A stretch of DNA of 29,738 nt, from positions 1 through 29,738 of the IMG/VR virus record IMGVR_UViG_3300046011_004799, one strand, 5' to 3'. Shown one piece after another: positions 1 to 11,841 of the stretch. The notes below the pieces were generated by a model. That model was not told the DNA's origin. It made no database searches and saw only the letters and a program-made list of their open reading frames with translations. The translations under genes and the position numbers were made by a program. Positions within the stretch are counted from its first letter, which is position 1. The number at the start of each line of letters is the position of its first letter. Origin of the DNA: a virus.

Positions 1-1
1 T

Positions 2-121
2 AATATAAATTTAACGGGTACAATCGATATGACACAACATGATTTAGATAGTGGTGGTATTAAAGAGGCAACGAACATTGTATCCAAACAAATAATAAAC
101 CAAATGGTCTATTATTCATAA
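2..121 (+). CDS. 3' end of an unidentified phage gene (partial)
   Basis: An open frame enters from the left edge and ends at TAA (119-121), followed at once by a second TAA (122-124). The last 39 residues are visible, from NINLTGTIDM to the C-terminal MVYYS. No motif is recognisable. It lies directly before the probable tape measure gene, so a tail protein or tail assembly factor is the likeliest class, but that is inferred from position only. The A/T-rich codon use matches the following genes, which supports it being real coding sequence. Confidence 0.6.
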   Translation, partial: NINLTGTIDMTQHDLDSGGIKEATNIVSKQIINQMVYYS

Positions 122-174
122 TAAAATATAATGTTTAATATTTATAGTTAAGCAATAATCATTAAATTTAATAT

Positions 175-2934
175 ATGGCACAAGGGGATATTTTTGGTAA
201 TTTAGATGGGGCGTTAAAGAAACTTGATGCCGCAAAAAAAGCCAATATCATAACAGCACAACAAGAAGAGGAGCACATCAATAAGATGTTGTCGATGTAT
301 GATGCTATAAACGCAAAAAAAGCAGCTGGTAGAGAATGGGATTTAAAAACACAATCAGTTTACCAAAACCTAAAAAGGTTTGGTAAAGAAATGGCTGAAG
401 ACGCTGAAAATCTTAAAAAAGCTAAAAAAGGTCTTAAGAAAACCGAAGTTGAAATCAAAACCATGGCTGAGGTTGCTGAGCAACTCGAAAAAAAAGGTAA
501 TAAAGCGGCCGCTGATTTAGTTAAAAAGAAAAAAGCCCAGTTAGAACTTGAAAAAGAAATACAGGAAGTAAATTACGAAATGGCAAAATCTTCCGTTAGT
601 AAATTGGGTCAAGCGCTTAACATCTTTGGTAAAGTTGGTGGTTTTTTATCATCAAGTTTTGGTGGTTTATTCAGTATGTTTGGTAATATATTAGGTGCTG
701 CGTTTGATATCGGTAAAGCTATTTTTAAAATTATTTTCCCTATTGAAAAAGCTTGGAAGTTATTCCTTGAAATGCAAAAAGTTGTCGGTGCATTGTCAGC
801 GGATATCGGTATGACCAATAAAGAATATTATCGACTATTAGATGCGATGCCAACAATATATAATGAAATACTTGAATATGGTGGTAAAATAGAAGATGTT
901 GGTAAAATCATAAAAGGATTTAGTGAGGATACGGGTAAAAACCGAATTTTTAGTACGAAAGAAATTACTGATATTGTTAATCTTGGTAATAGCACTGGGT
1001 TAGCTGTTGAAGGTGTAACTAAAATGGTTGCTGAATTTGATAATTTAGGTTACTCTTTAGGTACAACACTCAAAGTTGCTCAAAAAGGTAGAAACGAAGC
1101 CGCTAGGTTTAATATTAATCAAACAAAATTATTACAAACAACTACAGAAGTTGTTAAAGCTTTAACAGGATCTGGTTTTGGTAGAAGTGTTGAGGGTTTA
1201 ACAAAATTAGCCGCTAAAGCTGAATCGTTAAGATTTAACTTAGCTGAATCAATAAAATCATTTAAAGATGCTTTCTTTAGTCCAGAAAAAGCTGTAGAAG
1301 CTGCTGCTAAGATACAAGTACTTGGTGGTGAGTTTGCACAAATGTTTGGGGATCCATTCCAATTGATGTATGATTCAATGAACAATGCGGATGGAATGGC
1401 TGAAAAATTAATTAACGCAGCAAAAGGTTTAGCGATTAAAAACAAAAACGGTGATTTCATAATACCACCAGCACAACGTCAAATATTAAAAGAAGTTGCT
1501 GAATCTCTTGGTCAAAATTATGATAGTATTGTTAATGCTGCTATTGAACAAGCTAAAACAACTGATAAAATGAATGCTCTTAGTAAGAGAGCTGGTTCTT
1601 TAGTAGGTTTTAGTGATGATGATAAACAATCTCTGGCTAATTTAATGACCATAAATAAAAGTGGTCAATATGAGATTAAAATGCCAAACGGTGTTAGTAA
1701 ATTAGTTAGTTCGATTACAAGTAAAGATCAGTTACAAACAATATTAAATCAAAGAAAAGCTAATGATGAGGCCGCAAAACAAAGATTAACACTACAAGAT
1801 AGATTTAATAATATATTAGAAAGATTTGCAATTGGTTTAACACCATTATTTACAGAATTAAATAAGCTTTTAGCTGATAGTGGTTTGTTAAATGAAATTG
1901 AAAAATTAGGTAAAGATATCGCATCAACGTTGATACCACTTATAAAAGATGTTTTTAGTCCAGGTGGTAAATTTAGAACTGGTGTTGATATGTTTTTATC
2001 AGGTTTCACTGAATTTATTGGTGGTATAAGAAAGATAATGAATGGTGATGGTGCTTTCTTTGATAAGATGAAGGAAATATTTACTAGTATTATAAAATTT
2101 GTATTTGATAATGTCATACCTTACGTAAAAATTGCATTTGGTGAAATACTTAAATCAATGAAAAATATCACAGGTATTGGTGGGATGTTGGAAAACGCTG
2201 GTATTGCTATGCAGTCGAATGACGAAAACACAAGGGGTAAGGCGGCTGCAATGGGTATTGATAATAAATCAACTTTAACTGAAAAAGTAAAAAATGTTAG
2301 AAAGGAACAAAATGAAGCTGGATGGGGTAATGATTTATTAGGTGGTTTAGCGGCTGGGGTTAGTGGTGTTGTTGATTTTGTTGGTATGTTTGCAAGCGAT
2401 GCGTTAGGTATGCAAAGTGTTGGTACTTACATGAGTGATAGAATGGTGAATAATTTTAAAGTTTCTGGTGCTCAGTTTTCAGATCTTTTTACTGGTGGTA
2501 ATCAAGCTAAACAAGATTTAATAACAGAAGGATTAAAACGTGATGATAAAACTTTAAAAAGTTTCATGGGTCTCCCAGAAATTCCAGGTGTATATGGGTC
2601 TGAAATAGCAGAGGCAAGTAAAGTTAATGATTATCTAGCTTTATCAAATGGACAGGCAATGTCTGGAGCACCTGGATCAGCCATGGCTTTGATATCAGAA
2701 TTAAACGCTAATAAATATGCAAATTCTAATACAAACAATAGTCAACAAACAATAACAGTTGTTGTTAGTGGAGAGCTTGAAGCAAAAACTAAAAACGGTA
2801 CTCAAAAAATAAATGCAAAAGAATTTTATGATTCAGATCCTGTTATGATGGGTGAGTGGATTAAAAGAACGATGTCACAAAACAGCAATGGTAGTGCGAA
2901 TTATATTGTTGACTTTGGCGTTGCTCCGATATAA
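175..2934 (+). CDS. Probable tail tape measure protein (919 aa)
   Basis: Tape measure proteins run inside the tail tube, set its length and help pass DNA across the envelope. The N-terminal 150 residues are Lys/Glu/Ala-rich and predicted helical or coiled coil. Residues about 150-200 form a hydrophobic Gly/Phe-rich stretch (FGKVGGFLSSSFGGLFSMFG and onward) with membrane-active character. This is followed by a long Ala/Lys/Glu helical body and a second hydrophobic patch near 590-680. T4 gp29 has 590 residues; by the usual 0.15 nm per residue, 919 residues would suit a tail near 140 nm. The gene lies directly before baseplate genes, which fits. The start is the ATG at 175 after an A/T leader without Shine-Dalgarno. 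An alternative is another long helical tail or internal virion protein; no catalytic motif is visible. Confidence 0.65.
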   Translation: MAQGDIFGNLDGALKKLDAAKKANIITAQQEEEHINKMLSMYDAINAKKAAGREWDLKTQSVYQNLKRFGKEMAEDAENLKKAKKGLKKTEVEIKTMAEVAEQLEKKGNKAAADLVKKKKAQLELEKEIQEVNYEMAKSSVSKLGQALNIFGKVGGFLSSSFGGLFSMFGNILGAAFDIGKAIFKIIFPIEKAWKLFLEMQKVVGALSADIGMTNKEYYRLLDAMPTIYNEILEYGGKIEDVGKIIKGFSEDTGKNRIFSTKEITDIVNLGNSTGLAVEGVTKMVAEFDNLGYSLGTTLKVAQKGRNEAARFNINQTKLLQTTTEVVKALTGSGFGRSVEGLTKLAAKAESLRFNLAESIKSFKDAFFSPEKAVEAAAKIQVLGGEFAQMFGDPFQLMYDSMNNADGMAEKLINAAKGLAIKNKNGDFIIPPAQRQILKEVAESLGQNYDSIVNAAIEQAKTTDKMNALSKRAGSLVGFSDDDKQSLANLMTINKSGQYEIKMPNGVSKLVSSITSKDQLQTILNQRKANDEAAKQRLTLQDRFNNILERFAIGLTPLFTELNKLLADSGLLNEIEKLGKDIASTLIPLIKDVFSPGGKFRTGVDMFLSGFTEFIGGIRKIMNGDGAFFDKMKEIFTSIIKFVFDNVIPYVKIAFGEILKSMKNITGIGGMLENAGIAMQSNDENTRGKAAAMGIDNKSTLTEKVKNVRKEQNEAGWGNDLLGGLAAGVSGVVDFVGMFASDALGMQSVGTYMSDRMVNNFKVSGAQFSDLFTGGNQAKQDLITEGLKRDDKTLKSFMGLPEIPGVYGSEIAEASKVNDYLALSNGQAMSGAPGSAMALISELNANKYANSNTNNSQQTITVVVSGELEAKTKNGTQKINAKEFYDSDPVMMGEWIKRTMSQNSNGSANYIVDFGVAPI

Positions 2935-2971
2935 TTTAATAAAAAAACAGTTTAAATAATATTTATAACAT

Positions 2972-5900
2972 ATGAGCTTAAATAGTATATCGGGACAGTT
3001 TAGGAATGTGATCCTTAATTTAAATTTACAGGCCCCACCTGATGTTGTAACTGGTTTAGTTAATCTAACTAATTCGGTTACAGTTAATGCGTATTTAAGT
3101 TCATTGGGACAAGATACCGCAATACATTTTTATAACGTACAAAACCCTGGTGATGTTGATACTAATGGTATCCCAGCAAGAACAGCAAACCTTAATAAAA
3201 CATTAAATACACCAGCTGACATTAATGCTGGTTTACTTAACACAACTACAAGTGCTGCTTATGTAGCTTCTTTAGTTAATAGTAAAGGTCAATTAACAGT
3301 AATAAACGATTTTTCAAATACAAACCCAAGTGATGCGCTAACAGAATCTGTTGCGCCAAGAAATTTGGGTTTATCACATACATTAAATACACCTACAGAT
3401 ATTACTACTGGTGTAAATAACTTAACACCTAATGCAGCGATTGCGGCTCAGTATCTTTCAGGTAGAGGCGCTTTAACAATTGTTAATGATTTTATTAATA
3501 TTAACCCTGGTAATGTATTATCAGATGCCGTTGCACCAAGAAATTTGGATTTTGCTATGACATTAAACACACCAGCTGATATTACTGCTGGTGTACAAAA
3601 TTTAACGCCTAACGCAACATACGCAGCCCAATACCTTTCTGGTAAGGGTGCTTTTACGGTAATTAATAATTTCCAAAATACTAACTCTGGGGATGTAGTA
3701 ACCGATTCGGTTGCACCAAGGACATTAGACCTTGCAATGAACATCGGTACACCAACAGACATCACCGCTGGCGTAAACAACTTAACACCTAACGCATCGT
3801 TTGCTGCTCAATATTTATCAGGTCTTGGAACACCTAGTGTTATCAATACATTTAATGTTGTTAACTCTGGTGACGTTATATCACAAGCCATAACACCAAG
3901 AACACAAAACTTTGCTCAAACATTAAGTACACCTACGGATATCACTGTTGGTGTAAATAACTTAAGCCCTAGTGCTTCTTTAGCCGCACAATATCTTTCA
4001 GGTAAAGGTACATTTGTTGCTATCACAACTTTACCTAATGTAAATCCTGGTAATGTTATAACACAAGCTGTAGGACCAAGAACACAAAACTTTGCACAAA
4101 CATTAAGTACACCAGTTGATATAACAGCTGGATTAACAAATTTAAGTGGTGCCTACGCTGCACAATATCTTTCAGGTAAAGGTACATTTATTGCGATTAC
4201 AACTTTACCTAATGTAAATCCTGGTAATGTTGTTACAGACTCTGTAATACCAAGAAATTCAAACTTTGCACGAACATTAAATACACCTGCGGACATCACT
4301 GCTGGGGTTACATCATTAAGCGGTTCTTTGGCTGCACAATATTTAGCTGGTAGAGGTTTAAATAGTGTTATTAATGATTATATTAACATAAACCCTGGTA
4401 ATATTGTTACCGATTCATTTGCACCAAGAACATTGGATCTTGCGATGAATTTGAACACACCAGCTGATATCGCCGCTGGTATTGTTAATTTAACACCTTC
4501 AGGTTTAATCGCATCACAATACTTAGCTGGTAGAGGTTTAGATACAACAATTAATAACTTTAATGTTGTTAATCCTGGTGATGTTCTTACAGACTCTGTA
4601 ACACCAAGAGCTTTAAACATCTCAATGACATTAAACACACCAATTGATGTTGCTGCTGGTATTACAACATTATCACCAAGTGCGTCAGTTGCTGCTCAAT
4701 ATTTAGCTGGTAGAGGTACATTATCACAAATAAGTACATTTTCAAATGTTAACCCTGGTGATATTGGTACATTATCTGGTCCAATAATGATCAGTTTGTT
4801 TAATAAAAATATGGCAAAGGATCCAACAGATCCAACAGACGCTTTTGCTTTGTCTAACCCAGGTGCTATCCCAGTTGGTACAGCAACATTGATAAATGAT
4901 TTTATTGTACCTAATCAAGCACAATTATCATCGCTTACAACTGACTATACAAAAAACGTAGTAACCAATAAATATGGTGCTGAAAATACTATTGTTTATG
5001 AAATTTTAGAGAATTTATTATTAAATAATACACCAAATACACCACAAAATCCATATCTTACAGAAGATAAATTAAACAATTCCGACCCAGTTAATATAAA
5101 GATGGGTGATTTCTTAAACGTACCTACAGCATCAACTCCGTTGAGCGTTCTATTAGGTCCTAATTTAGATATCACTAATTTATTAACGGAACCTGGTTTA
5201 AAAAATGATACGTTATTAGCACAAATAGGTGCCTTGGAATTAAAATTTCATTTAAAAACAAGACTATTAACTAAAACAGCTCAAGAGGTGGCTGGTTTAA
5301 CAACTATTGATGATATGTTAAAAAACCCACTTAAAGTTATTGAATTTATTAAAGACCCATCATCAATAATTGAAAGAGGTAACGCTGATATCACAACATT
5401 TAAAGGTGGTTTAGGTAAATTAGCTAGTTTTATTTCAGATATCACTAATTTAGGTGGATTAACATCTGAATTCTTTGAAGACGATTCTATTGTTTTAAGA
5501 CCAACATGTTTTGGTGCAAATGATAGTGGTAACTCAAGAATAGAAGATAAATTAGAAAATAGAGTTATTGATAGACTAGATGAAACTGGTAGAGCGCAAA
5601 GATTTTTCTTATTTTCAAATCTTGGTAATAACAAGTACTCCCCAGACTATCAGAGTAAATTAAGAGGTGCTGATACTAGGTTATTTAAAAGAGCTGCAAA
5701 AGCTCAAAAAGGTACTGAAGATGTTGTTTTTACCCCATACATTACAGCTGGTAAAAATGTTAGTATATTTCATTTATTACAAGATGATAACGGTTTACAA
5801 GTTAGAGCTAATAGTGAGTTAACCAGAGCTATTAGAATAAAGAGAGAGGGTGGTATTGAAAATTATTATATTGAACCAGGTGTTGAAGATGTTTCAAAAT

Positions 5901-8900
5901 ATGGGTCAATTCAAACTTCATTTATTTGGAGAGGTGAGAGTAAAGAAACTTTTATGGATCCAGTCGCAATGACATCATATCCAGATAGTTGGGATGGTAA
6001 AATTAAGGATATCGGTAGCTTATCAGTAAATTCTGCTAGTAGATTTAGAGATTGTTCAATATTAGCTGTTACACAAAAATTATTGGAAGCTGGTGGAAGA
6101 AATGATGCGATCAATTCTATTGACCAAACAAAAACTAAATTTTTTGATGGATATACTTTTTCATCAAAAGGTTCTAATGTAATATCACCTTTTAAGGTTG
6201 AAAGAAAAAACAAAAAAGGTGAGGTTACTGGTTATAACTATCTGATACCAGGTTTAGATAGAGGTGGTAATAGAGATGGTAAAAAAATGTACAATGAGGT
6301 TTCTCTTTGTAGGTCTTGGACAAAAGCAAAACCATTCTCAAAAGTAACTGACCTTATTAGATGGAAAGAGTTAAATAGAAAAGAAAGAAACTCTGTATTG
6401 GATAGATACGGAAATTTAAATATACACCCATCAGCGCTTAATGTTAACGAAGGTTACGGTAGATTGGGTGATGGATTGGGTGATGCTGTTGTTGAAGCTT
6501 TTGGTGAAAAAAGAGCTAGAAAATACATGTTCTCACTTGAGAACTTAGCTTGGAGAGATTCAGCTCAGTTCAGAGACTTACCACCTTGTGAAAAAGGTTC
6601 TAATGGTGGTAGAATTATGTGGTTCCCACCATATAACATAAGATTTACAGATGATACGACAACAAACTGGACAACACATCAATTCTTAGGTAGACCAGAG
6701 GCAATATACACATATAACAACACCGAAAGAGCTGGAACATTATCATGGGATATTGTTGTTGATCACCCGACAATAATGAACTTATTGGTGGATAAAGAAT
6801 TTGCGGCTTTAACAGATGGTGAGGTTGATGAATTATTGGCGGCTTTCTGGGCTGGTTGTTTGGATTATGACATTTTTGAGTTGGCGAGAATTTGGGGTGT
6901 ATTCAGTGATAGTGATATCGAATATTTTAAAAAAGTTATAGCTGATTTAGATGTTAGATTACCAAATGATAAAATTAGATCTAAAGTTGAATCATCAGGT
7001 AGTTTCCAACAAGAAAGTATTAAAATTGAAACACCATCGCTTCAGACAATAATTAATGGTACATTTAATTTATTTTTTGAAAACGATATACCTCTATCTA
7101 AAAATATTTATAAAGAACCTAAAGATTTCAAGGTGGATGGGTATGATGTATATTACAATATATATTCAAATCTAGCTAATAATATAGATCTTGAAAAAAA
7201 CTCTGAATATCAAGAACAGACTGTAAGCGGTAAACCTCTTTCAGAAAGTGGGGAAAAGAAATGGATTCAATATGCCTATACTTTAGGTGAATCTGCGCCC
7301 GCAGGTAATGAATACTTCTTTGGGGACCCTTTAGACCCTAACCAATCACCAGCATATAACTATAAAAAACAAAAAGAAAGCGTTGCCACAACTTATTCAG
7401 CGGATAATTATACGTCTGTTAAAGATTATAATATAAGTATTGCTATGCTTGCTTACGCATCACCATCAGCTCCTGGTCAAAATCAAGATGCTTTACAGAA
7501 ATATAACGATAAATTAGCGTCAAGAAGATTTGTTTCGGTTACAAAATGGTTAATACTCAATGTAATGACTAGTAATAATATTAAATGCTTCACATTAGAA
7601 AACGAAGAGATAAGTGATGGAACCGTTGTTGATAAATTACATGGTGATTTAGAAACAACTAAAAATATCATAATTTATAGAGGTGAGGTTGGTACAGAAG
7701 AAAGACAATTGATTACGTTTAGCATCCAACAAGGTGGCGGTCAAACAGTGGCTGATTTATATCAAGACTCTATTGATGATCCTAATATAAAAATAGAAAA
7801 TGAATATACTAAACTATTTGGTAAACCATTAAAAACAGATGAAGGTATAGAGTATTTCGCTATTCCTTATGGTGAAAACAAAACATATTATATGGTTAGA
7901 ACATATGATGAGTTCGATGAAATAATTAAAAATCCGTTTATACCTTCATTACCAGAAGGAAACACGGAAACAAAAGGTAAGGAATTTATCGGTACGTGTG
8001 TATCTATACGTCAAAAGCCATCATTTCAACAAGTAACAAAAACAGAAGCGGATGTTGTTTGCGGTAACTTATCAGGAATAGCTTCATTCGCTAGAAGGGT
8101 TGAGGTTAAATCAACTTTAACCCCAAAAGAAATTCCTTTGAAAAGAGAAGAACCACCAGCTGAAACATCACCATTGTATGTTGAAGAAAAAGCCCCAACA
8201 ACCAATGTTACAAAAAGAGAGATTGCGCAAAGAATACTTAATAAATTATTAACAGAATGTGATTACTTCGAATATTTGTCAAAAGAATCACCGATTATTT
8301 TTGATAGTTTAAAAGAAAAATTAAAATATTTTAGCCCAGCATTCCATGCGATGACACCTGAAGGGTTAAACGCTAGATTAACCTTTTTACAGCAATGTAT
8401 GAGACCTGGTGATACAATCACCAAGGACATTGGTATTTCTGGTTGCGATGCTAAGAATACAGCGTTTGGTAGACCACCTGTATCTGTTTTAAGAATTGGT
8501 GATTTTTATCACACAAAAATTATTATTAATAGTTTAAATATTAATTATGATCCGTTATTATGGGATTTAAACCCTGAAGGTATTGGTGTACAACCGATGC
8601 TTGCAAAAGTCACTATGTCATTTAAATATATTGGTGGACAAGGTTTAAGAAGATATGTTGATCAATTACAAAACGCGTTAACATTTAACTATTACGCAAA
8701 TACAGATGTATATGATGAAAGAACGTTTGCTAATACAGATAGAAGAGAAAGAGATTTAATAAATCTTGAACAAGATTTTTTTGTTGAAAATTCATTGGAT
8801 TTAATCCCAATTGTTAAAGCAGCTGAGTTAATAATACCTTCAACAGAAGGTTTACCAATACCTTATGGTACGATTGGTGTTATTAGCGAAAGGTTATTAC

Positions 8901-11833
8901 CAAAATTGGCTGGTGGCACGTATTATAATCAATTAACTAGTGCGGTGGAATTTGATGCAACAAAAGAATATCAAACGGAAGCGTGTGTTACTTATCTTGG
9001 TCAATATTATGTTAGAACAGCTAACCAATACCCAATTGTTAATGGTGTTTACACAAAATTAAAACCAACCGACCCATTACCACAAGACGCGAAGAAAGTT
9101 TGGACCGCAATAGACCATTCTAATTTTGGTGAATACGCTTTTAGACAAGAATACGGTAGAAACTACATGCAAAGATATGATATACAATATTATGATTTAT
9201 TTAGTGAGTTGTATTATGGTTTTGGTGATTACGTAAATAATTTTGCTAATTACATCGGTAAAACAGAAGATAAAACAGTTGGTAAATACAAAGTACTTAA
9301 TAATGTATTAAGAAATAAAAATTATAAAAAACCTTTATCTGGTACTGATACTACTATAAGTGAGATAATTAGTAACATATCTGATACAACTATACCAACA
9401 GAGGTTAACGGAGAGGTAGTCCTTAATGGTTTAACATACTATCAAATCTTTAACACGGTCGCTGAAGAAAGAAGATATTTAGAACTTGGTGATGTGTTTA
9501 AACAACACCCATTTTTTTTAAGTAAAAATGGTAATAAACCAGAACCTTTTGAAGCTTTAAAATTAAATTTACACCCACAAGAGTACATGTTTAAAATTGG
9601 TGATGGTAAAGGTTTACCTTATAATTTCACAGCTTTAACAAGCGCACAAAATAACGGTAGAAGTGGTAAATATTTCCAAGGTAATTTTACGAATGGTTAT
9701 ACAAACAATGTAGATGGTAAATCTGAAACTGGTGGTATTTTCTTTAAAGATACGAATGGTATAAAAATATATAAAGATATTGAATCTAACTTTGTTGATG
9801 AGTTTAGAACAAAAATTGCGACAAACACTTTAGGTTTTTGGTTTGATACAACAGATGATTTAAAAGGGTTTAAAAACTTTTATAAAAATCTGGAAACTGG
9901 GCACATAAAAGATTTTACGAGTTATATTGATACGGAATTTACAAACTTTTATTCTAAGAGAGATTCAGATACCGACTTAACGATAACAGCGTTAAATGAT
10001 TCAATCGCAAAAATGTCAGTTATCTTAGCTGGTTTATCACTACCATTATACGGTTATGATGCAACATATTCAGAGGGTAGAGCCACATTATATGAAGTAA
10101 TACCTAACGCTAAAAAATTAAGTACCCCAATCAATGATAGTACAATGTTTGGTTACAATCCGTATGAAGAATATAAAAAATTATCAATAGACGGTGGTGA
10201 ATTAATTAATTTAAGTGGTGTTTATAATATTCTTACTACTGGTACTGGTACTGGTGCACCAACACCTAGTTTAATAAAAAAATACGCGTCACTTGGTAAC
10301 GGATTGTATTTCTTTAAACAACTTAAAAACGAACTGGATAATACAATATCTGATAGTGTTATTAAAGAGTATATAAGGAATATGACTTACATTAGTGAAG
10401 TGTTAGGTTATCCAACACTTACAGACTTACCAAATCAGTATGATTTTAATAATTTTTTACCATCAAATAATGTATTAAAAATCAATGGTACGGCAGCTAC
10501 GAACACTTTTAAGTTTGGTCAATTAACTTTACCATCGAATACTAGCCCAACAGATCAGAACTTCTCATTTAACCCTTATGAGTACGGTACCAGCGCTAGG
10601 TCTTTAGAAACCACGTCATATGCATTGGTTAGTAGGGATGATAGCACTAACGTAACTAATACGGCTAATAACATATATAATCAAGGTAAGTACCAAATGC
10701 AATATACATTTGAAAAAATTAATTATGAGTTGTTAGATTTTAGTAATAAAACGTTAGATTTTATGTTATCAGATGATTCTGAAACTAAAAACAATGACAT
10801 TGATTTAGTTTATACACCAGCCTATGAATTTGATTTACAGATTAATAATTTGAGTGGTATTTTATTAAACCCAGGGGCATCTGGAACCTCTGGTACCTCT
10901 GGGACATCTGGTACCTCTGGGACATCTGGTACCTCTGGGACATCTGGTATTTCAGGAACTTCAGGAACTTCTGGAACTTCTGGTGTTCCAACAAGCAAAT
11001 TAACGATTTCAGATGTTTTATTTTACTATGGTTTAAATAAGAAAACTAATTCTGGTAATAGTTTTATAAAAGAGATAAATTATTATTTATTTAATGATAA
11101 TAACCCAAATTTAACTGATACTGATTTAAAAACGCAATTAAAAAACCTTAATACTTTAATGGCTTATGATTATACCATAACAGAAGAGTATATTAATTCA
11201 TTACCAGACCAACAAAAACTTAAATTAAGTTATAATAGTGACGTATATGGTGAAACGGTAAAAATGTCAGCTATGCAAGATGTTTTATTCATAGAATTTT
11301 TATATAATCTTTATGTGAACAAATCAGTTCATATTGAAGCTATTATGGCTAAAATAGAAAATACTGGTATTAACCCCCCAGCGAGTATCAGAAATAACCC
11401 GATAAGGCTTATTGGGTATAAGAAAAAACAAATATCCAAAATTAAAAAATCGATTGAGGACACATTCAAACTTATCGAAACTTTTGTTAAAAAATATGAC
11501 TCTGATTTAACTGATGTTTTTAATTATGCGTCAAATATAAATGATAATACCATAAAAAAAATAAATAAAAACATTTTTGGTATTGACGATTCAAGTAAAG
11601 TGTTAGATAGAATAGAGACACAAAATAAATTAATTAAGGGTAGTTATGATGATTATAAAGTTACATTCAGGGAGACAAGTAAACCAGATAGTACGATCAT
11701 TAAAAACTTAAAACTCTTTACAAAATATAAAAATGAGTCTATTATTAATATATGTTCAGTAAACGAAGCTGAGTCGTTTAAAATAAACACCGAAACACAA
11801 TTGGCTAAACTTTACCCAGAGCTTTATAATTAA
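2972..11833 (+). CDS. Giant baseplate-like structural protein (2953 aa) with repeats, OmpA-like region and collagen-like tract
   Basis: Sections in order: (1) residues about 17-600 are ten tandem 58-60-residue units built on [10 protein letters not shown]...AAQYLSGKG...NPGDV...APR. (2) Residues about 1214-1270 carry the run [12 protein letters not shown], then [14 protein letters not shown] and a DHP motif, which look like a baseplate or tail-tube-initiator fold. (3) Residues about 1363-1707 look like an OmpA-type peptidoglycan-binding domain with insertions: FFENDIP, then [32 protein letters not shown] and a terminal FARRVEV strand. (4) Residues about 1870-1910 hold a motif rich in Gly and aromatics ([20 protein letters not shown], then [11 protein letters not shown]). 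(5) Residues 2635-2673 are thirteen Gly-X-Y triplets. The rest is unassigned. It lies between the tape measure and a gp53-like wedge gene, 37 nt after the former and 8 nt before the latter. The class (baseplate) is fairly safe; the exact role is not known. Confidence 0.7.
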   Translation: MSLNSISGQFRNVILNLNLQAPPDVVTGLVNLTNSVTVNAYLSSLGQDTAIHFYNVQNPGDVDTNGIPARTANLNKTLNTPADINAGLLNTTTSAAYVASLVNSKGQLTVINDFSNTNPSDALTESVAPRNLGLSHTLNTPTDITTGVNNLTPNAAIAAQYLSGRGALTIVNDFININPGNVLSDAVAPRNLDFAMTLNTPADITAGVQNLTPNATYAAQYLSGKGAFTVINNFQNTNSGDVVTDSVAPRTLDLAMNIGTPTDITAGVNNLTPNASFAAQYLSGLGTPSVINTFNVVNSGDVISQAITPRTQNFAQTLSTPTDITVGVNNLSPSASLAAQYLSGKGTFVAITTLPNVNPGNVITQAVGPRTQNFAQTLSTPVDITAGLTNLSGAYAAQYLSGKGTFIAITTLPNVNPGNVVTDSVIPRNSNFARTLNTPADITAGVTSLSGSLAAQYLAGRGLNSVINDYININPGNIVTDSFAPRTLDLAMNLNTPADIAAGIVNLTPSGLIASQYLAGRGLDTTINNFNVVNPGDVLTDSVTPRALNISMTLNTPIDVAAGITTLSPSASVAAQYLAGRGTLSQISTFSNVNPGDIGTLSGPIMISLFNKNMAKDPTDPTDAFALSNPGAIPVGTATLINDFIVPNQAQLSSLTTDYTKNVVTNKYGAENTIVYEILENLLLNNTPNTPQNPYLTEDKLNNSDPVNIKMGDFLNVPTASTPLSVLLGPNLDITNLLTEPGLKNDTLLAQIGALELKFHLKTRLLTKTAQEVAGLTTIDDMLKNPLKVIEFIKDPSSIIERGNADITTFKGGLGKLASFISDITNLGGLTSEFFEDDSIVLRPTCFGANDSGNSRIEDKLENRVIDRLDETGRAQRFFLFSNLGNNKYSPDYQSKLRGADTRLFKRAAKAQKGTEDVVFTPYITAGKNVSIFHLLQDDNGLQVRANSELTRAIRIKREGGIENYYIEPGVEDVSKYGSIQTSFIWRGESKETFMDPVAMTSYPDSWDGKIKDIGSLSVNSASRFRDCSILAVTQKLLEAGGRNDAINSIDQTKTKFFDGYTFSSKGSNVISPFKVERKNKKGEVTGYNYLIPGLDRGGNRDGKKMYNEVSLCRSWTKAKPFSKVTDLIRWKELNRKERNSVLDRYGNLNIHPSALNVNEGYGRLGDGLGDAVVEAFGEKRARKYMFSLENLAWRDSAQFRDLPPCEKGSNGGRIMWFPPYNIRFTDDTTTNWTTHQFLGRPEAIYTYNNTERAGTLSWDIVVDHPTIMNLLVDKEFAALTDGEVDELLAAFWAGCLDYDIFELARIWGVFSDSDIEYFKKVIADLDVRLPNDKIRSKVESSGSFQQESIKIETPSLQTIINGTFNLFFENDIPLSKNIYKEPKDFKVDGYDVYYNIYSNLANNIDLEKNSEYQEQTVSGKPLSESGEKKWIQYAYTLGESAPAGNEYFFGDPLDPNQSPAYNYKKQKESVATTYSADNYTSVKDYNISIAMLAYASPSAPGQNQDALQKYNDKLASRRFVSVTKWLILNVMTSNNIKCFTLENEEISDGTVVDKLHGDLETTKNIIIYRGEVGTEERQLITFSIQQGGGQTVADLYQDSIDDPNIKIENEYTKLFGKPLKTDEGIEYFAIPYGENKTYYMVRTYDEFDEIIKNPFIPSLPEGNTETKGKEFIGTCVSIRQKPSFQQVTKTEADVVCGNLSGIASFARRVEVKSTLTPKEIPLKREEPPAETSPLYVEEKAPTTNVTKREIAQRILNKLLTECDYFEYLSKESPIIFDSLKEKLKYFSPAFHAMTPEGLNARLTFLQQCMRPGDTITKDIGISGCDAKNTAFGRPPVSVLRIGDFYHTKIIINSLNINYDPLLWDLNPEGIGVQPMLAKVTMSFKYIGGQGLRRYVDQLQNALTFNYYANTDVYDERTFANTDRRERDLINLEQDFFVENSLDLIPIVKAAELIIPSTEGLPIPYGTIGVISERLLPKLAGGTYYNQLTSAVEFDATKEYQTEACVTYLGQYYVRTANQYPIVNGVYTKLKPTDPLPQDAKKVWTAIDHSNFGEYAFRQEYGRNYMQRYDIQYYDLFSELYYGFGDYVNNFANYIGKTEDKTVGKYKVLNNVLRNKNYKKPLSGTDTTISEIISNISDTTIPTEVNGEVVLNGLTYYQIFNTVAEERRYLELGDVFKQHPFFLSKNGNKPEPFEALKLNLHPQEYMFKIGDGKGLPYNFTALTSAQNNGRSGKYFQGNFTNGYTNNVDGKSETGGIFFKDTNGIKIYKDIESNFVDEFRTKIATNTLGFWFDTTDDLKGFKNFYKNLETGHIKDFTSYIDTEFTNFYSKRDSDTDLTITALNDSIAKMSVILAGLSLPLYGYDATYSEGRATLYEVIPNAKKLSTPINDSTMFGYNPYEEYKKLSIDGGELINLSGVYNILTTGTGTGAPTPSLIKKYASLGNGLYFFKQLKNELDNTISDSVIKEYIRNMTYISEVLGYPTLTDLPNQYDFNNFLPSNNVLKINGTAATNTFKFGQLTLPSNTSPTDQNFSFNPYEYGTSARSLETTSYALVSRDDSTNVTNTANNIYNQGKYQMQYTFEKINYELLDFSNKTLDFMLSDDSETKNNDIDLVYTPAYEFDLQINNLSGILLNPGASGTSGTSGTSGTSGTSGTSGTSGISGTSGTSGTSGVPTSKLTISDVLFYYGLNKKTNSGNSFIKEINYYLFNDNNPNLTDTDLKTQLKNLNTLMAYDYTITEEYINSLPDQQKLKLSYNSDVYGETVKMSAMQDVLFIEFLYNLYVNKSVHIEAIMAKIENTGINPPASIRNNPIRLIGYKKKQISKIKKSIEDTFKLIETFVKKYDSDLTDVFNYASNINDNTIKKINKNIFGIDDSSKVLDRIETQNKLIKGSYDDYKVTFRETSKPDSTIIKNLKLFTKYKNESIINICSVNEAESFKINTETQLAKLYPELYN
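3020..4770 (+). repeat. Ten tandem coding repeats of 174-180 bp (58-60 aa each)
   Basis: Within the giant structural gene, ten consecutive units share the layout [11 protein letters not shown], then N-L-T-P-N-A, AAQYLSG, an I-N-x-F strand, NPGDV and a closing APR. Most units are 60 residues (180 bp); units 6 and 7 are 58. The first unit is the most diverged and the last ends near DIGTLSGP. Units 5 and 6 are the closest at DNA level: 3987-4057 and 4161-4231 differ at 3 of 71 positions by eye. The regular pattern of short strand-like segments suggests a repeated beta domain or solenoid. The function is unknown. Confidence 0.9.
10874..10990 (+). repeat. Collagen-like Gly-X-Y minisatellite (13 triplets, mostly Gly-Thr-Ser)
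   Basis: The reading frame gives GAS, seven GTS, GIS, three GTS and GVP without interruption. At DNA level the core alternates GGTACCTCT and GGGACATCT, an 18-bp direct repeat of about three copies. Gly-X-Y runs in phage tail proteins often form trimeric collagen-like rods or flexible stalks. Here the tract separates the large body of the protein from a last domain of about 280 residues, so it may be a linker. The near-identical DNA units would allow copy-number change by slippage. Confidence 0.9.
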
Positions 11834-11841
11834 TTATTGAT

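Noticed and set aside
3020-4770. 180-bp periodic repeats as a CRISPR or satellite array
   Set aside because: The units are in frame, diverge mostly in third-codon and conservative ways, and have no spacer structure; they encode protein repeats.
609-5634. Minus-strand open frames of 69-122 codons inside the tape measure and giant structural genes
   Set aside because: They lie opposite well-supported + strand genes, have skewed composition and no start context or domain; the same holds for the other minus-strand frames in the window.
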